Shown: positions 7,202-16,022 of the stretch, piece by piece
Position numbering within the stretch: the stretch's first letter is position 1
Layout: every line of letters begins with the position of its first letter
Origin: Chlorobiaceae bacterium
Lineage (GTDB): Bacteria > Bacteroidota > Chlorobiia > Chlorobiales > Chlorobiaceae
Length of the DNA: 60,519 nucleotides
Direction: 5' to 3'
NCBI GenBank assembly: GCA_013335405.1
Contig: JAAXVR010000011.1
Location: 1 to 60,519 of the forward strand
Notes under the pieces: generated by a model
What the model was told of the DNA's origin: nothing
The model's input: the letters and a program-made list of their open reading frames with translations, nothing else
The model's database searches: none
Translations under genes and position numbers: made by a program

Positions 7202-7729
7202 ATGAGAGTATTCGTTTCTGTAACGGTCGCTTCAGTGCTCGCTTTCCTGTTCGTTTCCGGGAATGTATCGGCCGAATCGGCAAAAGAACATATAAAAATC
7301 GGCGAGAGCTTTTATGAAAAAGGGCTGTTCAGGGAGTCGCTGGCCGAGCTCGATCTTGCGGTTGCCGGTGACAGAAATTCACGGCACGCATGGTATGCCC
7401 ATGGAAAAACGCTCTACGAGCTTGGTGAGTACCGGGCTGCGATTGCGGATTTTTCCAGGGCACTTGAACTCAAAAAGAACTGCCATCGTTACCATTATCA
7501 GAGAGGGCGGTGTTACGTCGCACTGAAAGAGTATGAGAAGGCGGTTGCGGATTTCAGCGAAGCGATCGAGATAAAATCCGATTATGACAAGGCGTATTTC
7601 GCCCGTGGTCAGGTGGCATTCGAATTGAATGATACTGTCAAGGCATACGAAGATATGCGGTCGGCAGGGAAACTCGGCAACACCGAAGCATCCGTCTGGC
7701 TTGAAACTCACGGTGCTGAAAACCGGTGA
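7202..7729 (+). CDS. Secreted tetratricopeptide-repeat protein
   Basis: From the ATG at 7202 the product is about 175 residues. A signal peptide (VTVASVLAFLFVSGNVSAES) is followed by three to four TPR units. Repeat signatures include AWYAHGKTLYELGEYRAAIADFSRAL, HYQRGRCYVALKEYEKAVADFSEAI and AYFARGQVAFELNDTVKAYEDM. It is probably a periplasmic scaffold for protein-protein contacts; the partner is unknown. An upstream TTG at 7163 would add 13 residues ahead of the signal peptide and is less likely. There is no strong ribosome binding site, and no neighbour suggests a pathway. Confidence 0.75.
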   Translation: MRVFVSVTVASVLAFLFVSGNVSAESAKEHIKIGESFYEKGLFRESLAELDLAVAGDRNSRHAWYAHGKTLYELGEYRAAIADFSRALELKKNCHRYHYQRGRCYVALKEYEKAVADFSEAIEIKSDYDKAYFARGQVAFELNDTVKAYEDMRSAGKLGNTEASVWLETHGAENR

Positions 7730-7856
7730 TTGTTTCCGGAACGGCTTCCGGCTGATGATTTTCATGAATGTATATTGCTGTTGAATGATTGATTTGCCAT
7801 CTTTTTTCGTTGTATGTATACAAGGCGGTTTTTGAACCAGACAGCAGGAGGATGCC

Positions 7857-8165
7857 ATGACGACTGAAATCAAGGAATATCATATCCTTTTTTACGGCAG
7901 TCCCGAGGGATATCAGACAAATCGAGCCCAGATAGCGCTGTATGGACCGGCAGGTTCTGTTGCCGGATATATCAGGTTCAATGACCCCGGCATGGTGTTT
8001 GAAAATGACAGCCAGTCCGGTAATGTTATTATCATGCACCTGCCATCAGCAATGCTGCAAAGCGTAATCGATGTGCTTCGTAACGAAAAACCGATCTATA
8101 TCTATTTCGCGCAGGGCAGGGGATTCCTTTCGACATCGAAGGAGCCTGCAGGAGAAGGGGAGTAG
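7857..8165 (+). CDS. Conserved small protein of unknown function
   Basis: The product is 102 residues with no signal peptide or membrane segment. It starts from an ATG six bases after a consensus AGGAGG at 7846-7851, one of the best ribosome binding sites in the window. Its central block (RAQIALYGPAGSVAGYIRF, MHLPSAMLQSVIDVLRNEKPI, IYFAQGRGFLSTS) looks like that of a conserved family of short bacterial proteins without a named function. I do not recognise a fold. It lies between a TPR gene and the convergent RTX gene. Confidence 0.7.
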   Translation: MTTEIKEYHILFYGSPEGYQTNRAQIALYGPAGSVAGYIRFNDPGMVFENDSQSGNVIIMHLPSAMLQSVIDVLRNEKPIYIYFAQGRGFLSTSKEPAGEGE

Positions 8166-8189
8166 TATTGATTTCCTGATTTTGCGTTA

Positions 8190-8215
8190 TCCGGCCGCTC
8201 AGTGCGAAGGCCGGA
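8190..8215 (+). terminator. Possible hairpin stop after the 7857 gene
   Basis: The arms tccggcc and ggccgga (7 bp, 12-base loop) lie 24 bases after the stop codon. No T-run follows, so this is only a candidate transcription stop. Confidence 0.35.
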
Positions 8216-8315
8216 GGTTACTGAATCACAGCGGTTTCACGGGATAAAAACCTCAAACGGCATTTTTCTGGCGGGGTTCAGCCCATATGATCCGGTTGAC
8301 GATAACTTCCGCATC

Positions 8316-8366
8316 GTTGCACCTGACATCTTCAAACACCATGTGTTCAAAGGTTTCAGGTGCAAC
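8316..8366 (-). terminator. Long imperfect hairpin downstream of the RTX gene
   Basis: Two 24-base arms around a 3-base loop pair at about 20 of 24 positions. The outermost 11 bases are perfect (gttgcacctga and tcaggtgcaac). It lies about 39 bases beyond the stop of the minus-strand RTX gene, between convergent genes. It could stop or protect the RTX transcript, or be a palindromic repeat. There is no clear T-run on either side. Confidence 0.5.
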
Positions 8367-8404
8367 AATCGATGAAGCTTTACTTTTCGGTATCGATGCG
8401 GCAA

Positions 8405-11400
8405 TCAGAAAACGATTTTTTCAGCCGTCAGTATCTCGTCGTGGGTAAGTTCGTAATAATCAATATTGCTGTCCGTCACAAGGTATTTGTTCACCGTGAT
8501 GCTGCCGAGAGAAGTTGGACCCGAATTAAAAGATATCAAGCTCGAGTCGGCTTTCTTGTCGCTGTTGGAGTCGAAATAATCAATTTTATAGGTAATGTTT
8601 GCCTCGGCATTTTCGCCGGCGATAACGATAAGGTCTCCCTGGGCCGGGTTGAAGTCAAGGATCGTGTCGCTGCCGATGCCTTGTGTGTAAGGATCAGTAC
8701 CGATCGGGGCAAAAATGAACATGTCTGCGCCGCTGCCTCCCGTCATGGTGTCTCCGGATGTATCATACATCGAAACCAGCATGTCGTTTCCGTTTCCACC
8801 CGACAAATAATCGGCACCGCTGCCGTCCGCAAGGATATCGTCATCGTCGTTTCCGTAGAGGATATCGTTCCCGTATCCGCCTGAAAGCAGGTCACTGCCG
8901 TAACCTCCCAGAATGCTGTCATTTCCGTCATTGCCGTAAATGGAATCGTTTCCATTGTCACCTTTCATGGAATCGTTTCCGATTCCACCAAAAAGGGAAT
9001 CGTTCCCGTCGCTTCCGGAAAACAGGTCGTTGCCCTCTCCGCCATCGAGATAGTCATTTTCAGTTCCGCCATTGAGATAGTCTTTTCCTGATCCCCCGAT
9101 AAGCGTATCATTTCCTGCCTGTCCATACAGAGAATCATCGCCGGATCCTGCTTCGAGGCTGTCATTTCCTGCCCCTCCGTTGAGAGAATCATTTCCATCG
9201 TTTCCATACAGAAAATCAATGCCGTTGTCTCCCGACAGAGTGTCGTTGCCGATTCCTGCAGTCAGGGTGTCATTACCTTCTCCTCCGTAGAAGCGGTTGG
9301 TTCCGGACAGGTCATAAAGGGAATCATTGCCGTTACCGCCTGAGAGATAATCGCTTCCTTCGCCTCCATTCAGGGAGTCGTTTCCGTCGTCCCCGCTGAG
9401 CGTGTCGTTTCCGCTTCCCGCATCGATGATGTCGATACCAGAACCGCCATAGACGATATCGTTGCCTGCATCTGCCGTGATGGAGTCGTCGCCGGTATCC
9501 CCGTAAATGGAGTCGTTGCCCGCTCCCGCCGTGATGGTGTCGTTGCCGTCCCCTCCCGAATATTTGTTGTCTCCCAGGATATCGTAGAGGATATCGTTCC
9601 CGTATCCTCCGGAGAGATAATCCTTGCCGTCATTGCCAGAGAGAGAATCGTCTCCGTTGTCCCCGTAAAGAGAGTCGTTACCTGCGCCTGCAGTCAGTAA
9701 ATCGTTGCCGTCCCCACCGGAAAGCTTGTTGTTGCCAAGTGAGTCGATGAGGATGTCATTGGCACTCCCTCCGCCGAGATAATCGTTTCCGTCGCCTCCG
9801 TTCAGGGAGTCGTTTCCGTCGTCCCCGCTGAGCGTGTCGTTTCCGCTTCCCGCATCGATGATGTCGATCCCTGAACCGCCATAGACGATATCGTTGCCTG
9901 CATTTGCCGTGATGGAGTCGTCACCTCCATCCCCGTAAATGGAGTCGTTGCCCGCTCCCGCCGTGATGATGTCGTTGCCGTCCCCTCCCGAATACCTGTT
10001 GTCTCCCAGGATATCGTAGAGAATATCGTTCCCGTATCCTCCGGAGAGATAATCCTTGCCGTCATTGCCAGAGAGAGAGTCGTCTCCGTTGTCCCCGTAA
10101 AGAGAGTCGTTACCTGCGCCTGCAGTCAGTAAATCGTTGCCGTCTCCACCGGAAATCTTGTTGCTGCCCAGAGTGTCGGTGAGGATGTCCTCTCCTGCTC
10201 CGCCTCCCAGATAATCGTTGCCGTCACCTCCATTCAGGGAGTCGTTTCCGTCGTCCCCGTTGAGCGTGTCGTTTCCGCTTCCCGCATCGATGATATCAAT
10301 CCCTGAACCGCCATAGACGATATCGTTGCCTTCATCAGCCGTGATGGAGTCGTCGCCGGTATCCCCGTAAATGGAGTCGTTGCCTGCTCCCGCCGTGATG
10401 GTGTCGTTGCCGTCCCCTCCCGAATACTTGTTGTTTCCGGAAACATCGCAGAGAATGTCATTGCCGTTTCCGCCGTAAAGAGAATCGCTGCCTGTTCCTG
10501 CGGTCAGCGAATCGTTGCCGTCGCCACCGGAAAGCTTGTTGTCGCCCGCAGTGTCGTCGAGGATGTCATTGCCTCCGCCTCCACCCAGATAATCGTTGCC
10601 TGATCCGCCAGTTATAGAGTCGTCTCCATCGTCACCATTGAGGTAATCGTTTCCTGTTCCGCCAACGATCATATCAGATCCTGAACCTGCATACACACTA
10701 TTGTCGCCATCACCCGCCACTATGGAGTCATTCCCGGAATCCCCGCAGAGGGTGTCGTTTCCCGAACCTGCGGTCAGCAAATCGTTGCCGTCGCCACCGG
10801 AAAGCTTGTTATCCCCCTCAGTGTCTGTCATGAAGTCATCACCCTTTCCGCCATAAAGCTCATCGCCACCCTTTCCGCCATCGAGCGTATCGTTTCCGTC
10901 GTCGCCAGTGAGCCAGTCGCTTCCATCTCCGGCGATGAGAGAATCATTGCCTTCGCCTCCGGAAAGCCCGTCGTCTCCGGCTGTATCGGCAAGGATGTCG
11001 TCGCCGGTTCCGCCACCGAGATAATCGTTGCCGGTTCCTCCAGTGAGCGTATCGTTCCCTTCGTCTCCGCAAAGCCAGTTTTCGCCACTGCCGGCGATGA
11101 GAGAATCGTCGCCTTTTCCTCCGGAAAGCCCGTTGTCTCCGGAAGAATCGATGAGGATGTCATTGCCATCTCCCCCTGCGAGATAATCATTTCCATTTCC
11201 TCCGATGAGCGTATCGTTTCCCTCGTCACCCGAGAGGCAGTCGTCTCCATCGCCGGCGGTCAGAGAGTCGTCGCCTTCACCTCCGGAAAACCCGTTGTCA
11301 TCTGAAATATCGGAGAGGATATCATCTCCTGCTCCTCCGGAAAGATAATCGTTTCCGCTTCCGCCGATGATCGTGTCGTTGCCTTCGTCGCCCGAGAAGC

Positions 11401-13333
11401 AGTCGTCGGATTCACTGGCTGTCAGGGAGTCATTTCCTTCAGCGCTTACCAGCAGATTATTTTCAGCATTGTCGATGAGGATGTCGTTTCCGGTTCCTCC
11501 GGAAAGGTAGTCAATGCCGTTTCCGCTGGTCAGGGTGTCGTCTCCGTCATCGCCCGAGAGGCAGTCGTTGCCGTTGCCCGCCACAAGCGAATCGTTTCCT
11601 TTTCCTCCGGAAAACCCGTTGTCTCCCGACAGATCGGTCATGATATCATTACCGCTTCCGCCTCCCAGCCAGTCATTGCCGTTTCCACCGTCTATCGTGT
11701 CATCGCCGCCGTCACCGTAAACACCATCATCACCATCCCGGGCATAGATCACTTCTGCACTGTTCAAACCAGGTAACCAGTCCGAACTGTTCGTCCCGTA
11801 GATGATTTCACTGTTCAGGTAAAAATAATTGAGCCAGGTGGCAAGCTCGGCCGTATCCGCATTCTGATCGCCGTCCTCATTGAGAACGTAGTAATTGCCA
11901 TCTTCGTCATTGTAGACTATTTCAAATCCGAGATGGTAAATCCCGTCGGCGACGGTATTGATGAGATTTTCGCCGCGGAAGTCGATGGAAGAACCGTCAT
12001 TCTGCACAAGGTGATACCCTGTCTCCTCTCCGTCTTCATCGTCTCCATGGAGAGCCGTCCATGCCTCCAGGAGCGATACCGTAGCTCCCTGATAGGTATA
12101 GGTATGGTTGGGGTCCCTGATGTACTCATTGATGGTTATAATATCTTCAGGGTCGATAACTCCGTCTACTGCAACACCGGTATTCGTGATTGCCTCGGCG
12201 AGAATCTTGTTCATTTCGTTTGCCGCATCTGCACCGGTGTTGATATCGGCGGCCGAAGTCCAGGTCGAGAGTCCGGGATCGCTTTTTACTGCATCCGTCA
12301 GTCGGTCAAGTCCTGTGCCGGTTGTAGACTGGTCGACGTAAAAATACTGGACCCAGCTTGCCAGTCTGGTCAGGCTTGCGTTTTTGGTTCCGTCTTCATT
12401 GAGGATATATTCAGTGCCATTATAGACCTTGGTTTGAAAACCGAGATGATAAATCCCGTCGGCGACCGTATCGACCATATTTTTTCCGAACATCACAGTC
12501 CATGATCCGTCGTTCTGCACAAGGTGAAACCCGGTTTCTCCACCGGTTTCATCATCGCCGTGCAATGCGGTCCATTCTTCGAGGTGATTTTCCCGGATAT
12601 ACGTGTTGATTTTTTTAATGTCATCCGCAGTAATCGTTCCGTCAACGGCTACTCCGGTTTCAGTGATCGCTTCGACGATGATCTCGTTCATCCGGTTGGC
12701 CATATCGGCGGCTGTGGCTATTTCCGTATCGGTGATTTTCTTGTCGAGCCCCTCGTCAGCCATGATGAGGTTTGTAATCCTGTCGAAACCGGTACCCGTC
12801 GTCGAATGGTCGGTATAAAACTGGGTCATCCATTCGGAAAGCTGCTGCAGGGAAGCGTTCGGGTCTCCGTCCTCATTGAGGATGTAGTCGCCATCGATTT
12901 CAAAACCCAAATGGTAGATGCCGTCGGCGACAGTGTTGACGAGGTTGTCCCCCCTGTATTGCGCTGTCGCGCCGTCGTTCTGAACGAGATGGTATCCTGT
13001 TTCAAGGCAGTTTTCGTCATCGCCGTGAAGCATTGTCCATTCATCGAGGTAGGTATCCCTGATATAGGTGTTGATGGCAATGATTTCATCAACGGTAAAG
13101 ACTGCGTCAGCTCCGGAGTTTGTGTAAGCAATGGCTTCAAGAAGTATCTCGTTCATCCTTGCTGCTGCCCTGGCGCCGGACTCGATATCGACGGGCGAAA
13201 TGCTGCCTGCAAGTCCGGGGTCGGTCCGGACGGCATCGACCAACTGCGATAACCCTGTTCCGGTAACGACAGGTAAAACAGGTGTCGGAATAAGTTGCGG
13301 TTCCGGTGCGGGCGTAATGGTGGCAGGTACCAT
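8405..13333 (-). CDS. Giant RTX (hemolysin-type calcium-binding repeat) protein with triplicated N-terminal module
   Basis: The product is 1642 residues. An N-terminal proline-rich stub (PATITPAPEPQLIPTP) is followed by three copies of a module of about 155 residues (roughly residues 25-515). Each module carries EWTxLHGDDE, ETGxHLVQNDG and NTVADGIYHLGF. About 1000 residues of RTX nonapeptides (GGxGxDxLx pattern) follow, then a C-terminal tail of about 110 residues without repeats, ending DEILTAEKIVF. RTX proteins bind calcium outside the cell and leave through a type I exporter using a C-terminal signal. No Sec signal peptide is present, in agreement with this. No exporter gene is in the window. 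The function of the N-terminal module is unknown to me; adhesin or S-layer-like roles are possible. The start has no strong ribosome binding site. Confidence 0.88.
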   Translation of the reverse strand: MVPATITPAPEPQLIPTPVLPVVTGTGLSQLVDAVRTDPGLAGSISPVDIESGARAAARMNEILLEAIAYTNSGADAVFTVDEIIAINTYIRDTYLDEWTMLHGDDENCLETGYHLVQNDGATAQYRGDNLVNTVADGIYHLGFEIDGDYILNEDGDPNASLQQLSEWMTQFYTDHSTTGTGFDRITNLIMADEGLDKKITDTEIATAADMANRMNEIIVEAITETGVAVDGTITADDIKKINTYIRENHLEEWTALHGDDETGGETGFHLVQNDGSWTVMFGKNMVDTVADGIYHLGFQTKVYNGTEYILNEDGTKNASLTRLASWVQYFYVDQSTTGTGLDRLTDAVKSDPGLSTWTSAADINTGADAANEMNKILAEAITNTGVAVDGVIDPEDIITINEYIRDPNHTYTYQGATVSLLEAWTALHGDDEDGEETGYHLVQNDGSSIDFRGENLINTVADGIYHLGFEIVYNDEDGNYYVLNEDGDQNADTAELATWLNYFYLNSEIIYGTNSSDWLPGLNSAEVIYARDGDDGVYGDGGDDTIDGGNGNDWLGGGSGNDIMTDLSGDNGFSGGKGNDSLVAGNGNDCLSGDDGDDTLTSGNGIDYLSGGTGNDILIDNAENNLLVSAEGNDSLTASESDDCFSGDEGNDTIIGGSGNDYLSGGAGDDILSDISDDNGFSGGEGDDSLTAGDGDDCLSGDEGNDTLIGGNGNDYLAGGDGNDILIDSSGDNGLSGGKGDDSLIAGSGENWLCGDEGNDTLTGGTGNDYLGGGTGDDILADTAGDDGLSGGEGNDSLIAGDGSDWLTGDDGNDTLDGGKGGDELYGGKGDDFMTDTEGDNKLSGGDGNDLLTAGSGNDTLCGDSGNDSIVAGDGDNSVYAGSGSDMIVGGTGNDYLNGDDGDDSITGGSGNDYLGGGGGNDILDDTAGDNKLSGGDGNDSLTAGTGSDSLYGGNGNDILCDVSGNNKYSGGDGNDTITAGAGNDSIYGDTGDDSITADEGNDIVYGGSGIDIIDAGSGNDTLNGDDGNDSLNGGDGNDYLGGGAGEDILTDTLGSNKISGGDGNDLLTAGAGNDSLYGDNGDDSLSGNDGKDYLSGGYGNDILYDILGDNRYSGGDGNDIITAGAGNDSIYGDGGDDSITANAGNDIVYGGSGIDIIDAGSGNDTLSGDDGNDSLNGGDGNDYLGGGSANDILIDSLGNNKLSGGDGNDLLTAGAGNDSLYGDNGDDSLSGNDGKDYLSGGYGNDILYDILGDNKYSGGDGNDTITAGAGNDSIYGDTGDDSITADAGNDIVYGGSGIDIIDAGSGNDTLSGDDGNDSLNGGEGSDYLSGGNGNDSLYDLSGTNRFYGGEGNDTLTAGIGNDTLSGDNGIDFLYGNDGNDSLNGGAGNDSLEAGSGDDSLYGQAGNDTLIGGSGKDYLNGGTENDYLDGGEGNDLFSGSDGNDSLFGGIGNDSMKGDNGNDSIYGNDGNDSILGGYGSDLLSGGYGNDILYGNDDDDILADGSGADYLSGGNGNDMLVSMYDTSGDTMTGGSGADMFIFAPIGTDPYTQGIGSDTILDFNPAQGDLIVIAGENAEANITYKIDYFDSNSDKKADSSLISFNSGPTSLGSITVNKYLVTDSNIDYYELTHDEILTAEKIVF
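9362..10440 (-). repeat. 432-bp tandem amplification inside the RTX gene
   Basis: Near-identical sequence recurs at a spacing of 432 bp (for example at 9370, 9802 and 10234). This gives about two and a half copies. One unit equals 144 residues, or sixteen nonapeptides. The copies differ at few bases, so the duplications are recent relative to the other, more diverged nonapeptides in the gene. Confidence 0.8.
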
Positions 13334-13700
13334 GGCTGTTTATGTTTTATGCATTCGGGGGTAGGGATTGCAAGGGATCGGGAAAACGCGACTACCTGAA
13401 ACCTTAACAATTGAAAAATATAAAAAATAGTTTTTCAGGCAATGACGCTTGTGTAAAAGTCTTGAAAATAGTTGAACTGAAAGACTCACGCCTTGCGCAA
13501 AATGGCTGCTTCGGTTGTTTCTGCGGAATCAGGCCAAAGCGTGCTGTTTCGGTGATGTTAGCGTGCTGAAAGGGCAGGAGGTTCCGATATGCTGAGGGAC
13601 TCGGGAATGCAATAACCGGATGCGGTCCGAACTGGTATCAGCGCACGACACTTGCCGGATATCGAACCGGGAAGGGTCGTGCGCTGCAGTACCGGGGCCA
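13334..13700. other. Region between the RTX gene and the SecB-like gene
   Basis: These 367 bases lie upstream of the RTX gene (minus strand). They include an AT-rich patch near 13410-13435 that could hold its promoter. No gene or clear regulatory motif is visible. Confidence 0.4.
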
Positions 13701-14153
13701 TCAGTTCAACGGCTCTATTGGCAGGATGACGTTTTCCTTGATCATTTCCTCGATGTTGTTGGCAGGAATGAAAAAGCGGTTCATCGGGGTGCTGTCGGTC
13801 CGTTCATGGAGGATGCCCCTTGTCGTGCTGGCGGTAAGCGAGGCGAGATGTCCGGCAAAAACCCTGGGAAGAACGAATTCTCCGCTCTCCATGTTTGCGA
13901 AGAGATTCCATGAATCCGGATCGATAGCGAAAATACAGCTTGTTTCGATCGTAATGAAGGGTGATTCTTCCTGAAGGAATTCGTTCTTGAAAAGAACTTT
14001 CAGAAGATGCTGTTTGGGGTCCAGACCGAAATTCAGACCGACATTGAGTTTGACGGGCTTGTCTTCCGTGAATCCCGCAGGTTCGATTTCGATATTTTCG
14101 GTAATGATTTTTACAAGGGCGTAATTGACCCTTCTGTCTGCATTTTCAGGCAT
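13701..14153 (-). CDS. SecB-like protein of unknown role
   Basis: This is a 150-residue soluble protein. The overall plan recalls SecB-fold proteins: alternating beta-rich segments (VKLNVGLNFGLD, HLLKVLFKNEF, ESPFITIETSCIF), then a helical ending LASLTASTTRGILHERT with a conserved-looking Arg-Gly, and a final PANNIEEMIKENVI. SecB keeps exported proteins unfolded. Diverged SecB-like proteins also act as chaperones for toxin-antitoxin systems. Neither role is shown here. It is encoded upstream of the RTX gene on the same strand with a 367-bp gap, so a shared transcript is uncertain. The assignment rests on a weak pattern and could be wrong. Confidence 0.5.
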   Translation of the reverse strand: MPENADRRVNYALVKIITENIEIEPAGFTEDKPVKLNVGLNFGLDPKQHLLKVLFKNEFLQEESPFITIETSCIFAIDPDSWNLFANMESGEFVLPRVFAGHLASLTASTTRGILHERTDSTPMNRFFIPANNIEEMIKENVILPIEPLN

Positions 14154-14383
14154 ATCTGACTTCGGTAAAAAGTTGGTGAGATAAAAAAACGATTGTGAAT
14201 TCCGGTGCTTTACGTGCGAAAAATATGCAAATTATTTAAAAGACGTTTTTTTTATTTTGTTTTCTTTTTCGTTGGCGCCTGGCTGTTTCTGCATCAGGGC
14301 TGAATCGACCACCCGCATGCGGATGTTCCGTTCGGCTGTTTTCACTCTCTGCTTCTGGTTCCTTAACCCTGTTCCGGCTGTTT

Positions 14384-15994
14384 ATGTCTGAAATCGATCT
14401 TCCCTGTCTTTTCGAAAGCAATATCCTTCTTTCAGGCAAGGCTTATTACGGCACGGGAGGGAGGGCAATGGCGGTCGCATATCCCGATTGCCTTTCCGCC
14501 CTGGCTGATCTTCTCCTCTGGAACAGGGAAAAAAACTATCCTCTGGCGCTTATGGGAGGGGGGACAAACATTCTGTTTTCAGATGAGCCGTTTCCCGGAA
14601 TCGTCATTTCATTCGAAAGGATGCGGAGAATGTTCTGGATTTCGAAAACAGATCTTTTCTGTGAAGCGGGGGTAGAGAATACAAGGATTGCCGAAGAGCT
14701 CCTGTTGCGGGGCAAAAGCGGGGGAGAGTGGCTGTTCAGGCTGCCCGGGCAGATAGGCTCGACAGTCAGGATGAACGCCCGTTGCTTCGGCGGCGAAATT
14801 TCTTCAATCACGGCGGGAATTGCGACCCTTCATGCCGACGGACGTCTTCTCTGGCACCTGCCCGAAGAGGTTTTTACAGGCTACAAGCAGACATCTCTCA
14901 TGGATTCTCCTGAAATTGTCGCCGGTGTCGTTCTCCACTTTCCCCTGACCCGTCCTTTCCATGAAATAGAGAATGAGATGCGGCAGTATGAGCGGGAACG
15001 TGAAGAAAAACACCATTTTGATTATCCGAGCTGCGGTTCCGTATTCAAAAACAACTATGCTGCAGGCCGTTCGAGCGGGAAGATTTTCGACGAACTCGGT
15101 TTCAGGGGAGCAAAGGAAGGGGGGGCTGAAGTCAGCATGCACCACGCAAATTTCATTTTCAATCGCAGGGGAGCAACAGCCGGGGACATTCTCAGGCTTG
15201 CGGGAAGAATGAGACGTTCGGCCGGAGAAAAGGCCGGAGTTCTGCTCGATCTTGAAGTGCAGTGCATCGGCCGTTTCGAGCGCGGGCTCCTCGACGTCTG
15301 TGGAGTTCCTTATGTCGATGACCAGCATGATCCTTCAATGGGGTTCGCCGGGCTCTGGGGGAAGCAGGAAAAGGAGTGCAGGGATTCTTCGACCTTTCCT
15401 TTCACCCTTCTTGAAGGGCCTCTTTCGGGATATTTCGGAAAGGAGAGGGAATATCCGCCAGGAGTGATTGTGAGGGTCGATCAGCTCGTCTCCCTTGAAG
15501 AAGCGAAACATTCACCCCATGCACCGTTGCTCCGGTGGAAGACCTTCGAGGGTGATGGTACGGCTTTTTCTGTGTTGCCGCCTGATTCGGCTTCTGACGG
15601 CGGATTCACAGACGGGTTGTGGCAATTCAGCGTATCCGAACTGTTTCTCGGCTGCGGTAACAGGCAGAACGGCTACCTCGAGTTTGAAATGACACCAGGC
15701 TCCGACTGGGTTGCGCTTCGTTTCAGTGGACCGAGGGAGCGGGAAGAAGGGTTCAAGAAGCTCTCTCTGGTTCCCTGGGAAAACGATGTTCTCCGGTTCG
15801 TCGAAGACGGGTCGTTCGGCATGGAATTTTCCTATGCTCTGCTCGAGCCGTTCATCGCTGAAAATGTCATTGCGCTCCAGTGCTGCGGGTCGACCGGCAG
15901 GGGAGAGTACGGACTTTTTCCCTGGTGGCCCGACAAGAAGGAACCGGCGGATTTCCATCAGCCGGATTCGTTTTTCAGGATCAGACTCGCATGA
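14384..15994 (+). CDS. MurB-like FAD oxidoreductase fused to an extra C-terminal domain
   Basis: Residues 1-300 or so match UDP-N-acetylenolpyruvoylglucosamine reductase (MurB). The FAD-site motif GGGTNILFSDE is present, as is RLPGQIGSTVRMNARCFGGE (catalytic Arg region). The catalytic serine motif YPSCGSVFKN and the ending AEVSMHHANFIFNRRGAT are also seen. MurB reduces UDP-GlcNAc-enolpyruvate to UDP-MurNAc in the cytoplasm. Here about 235 further residues follow, beginning after QCIGRFERG. They look like a beta-sandwich resembling DOMON/CBM9-type folds, with tryptophans and aromatic residues. This extension is not part of normal MurB. The gene stands away from a division/cell-wall cluster, so it may be a second, specialised MurB. 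It converges with flxA. The symbol is left blank because the true role is uncertain. Confidence 0.75.
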   Translation: MSEIDLPCLFESNILLSGKAYYGTGGRAMAVAYPDCLSALADLLLWNREKNYPLALMGGGTNILFSDEPFPGIVISFERMRRMFWISKTDLFCEAGVENTRIAEELLLRGKSGGEWLFRLPGQIGSTVRMNARCFGGEISSITAGIATLHADGRLLWHLPEEVFTGYKQTSLMDSPEIVAGVVLHFPLTRPFHEIENEMRQYEREREEKHHFDYPSCGSVFKNNYAAGRSSGKIFDELGFRGAKEGGAEVSMHHANFIFNRRGATAGDILRLAGRMRRSAGEKAGVLLDLEVQCIGRFERGLLDVCGVPYVDDQHDPSMGFAGLWGKQEKECRDSSTFPFTLLEGPLSGYFGKEREYPPGVIVRVDQLVSLEEAKHSPHAPLLRWKTFEGDGTAFSVLPPDSASDGGFTDGLWQFSVSELFLGCGNRQNGYLEFEMTPGSDWVALRFSGPREREEGFKKLSLVPWENDVLRFVEDGSFGMEFSYALLEPFIAENVIALQCCGSTGRGEYGLFPWWPDKKEPADFHQPDSFFRIRLA

Positions 15995-16022
15995 GGGATG
16001 ATTTCCTCATGGATGCAGCAGT

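Noticed and set aside
8405-11760. Regular short repeats that could suggest a CRISPR array or satellite
   Set aside because: The period is 27 bases, in frame, and encodes GGxGxDxLx nonapeptides. There are no unique spacers and no cas genes.
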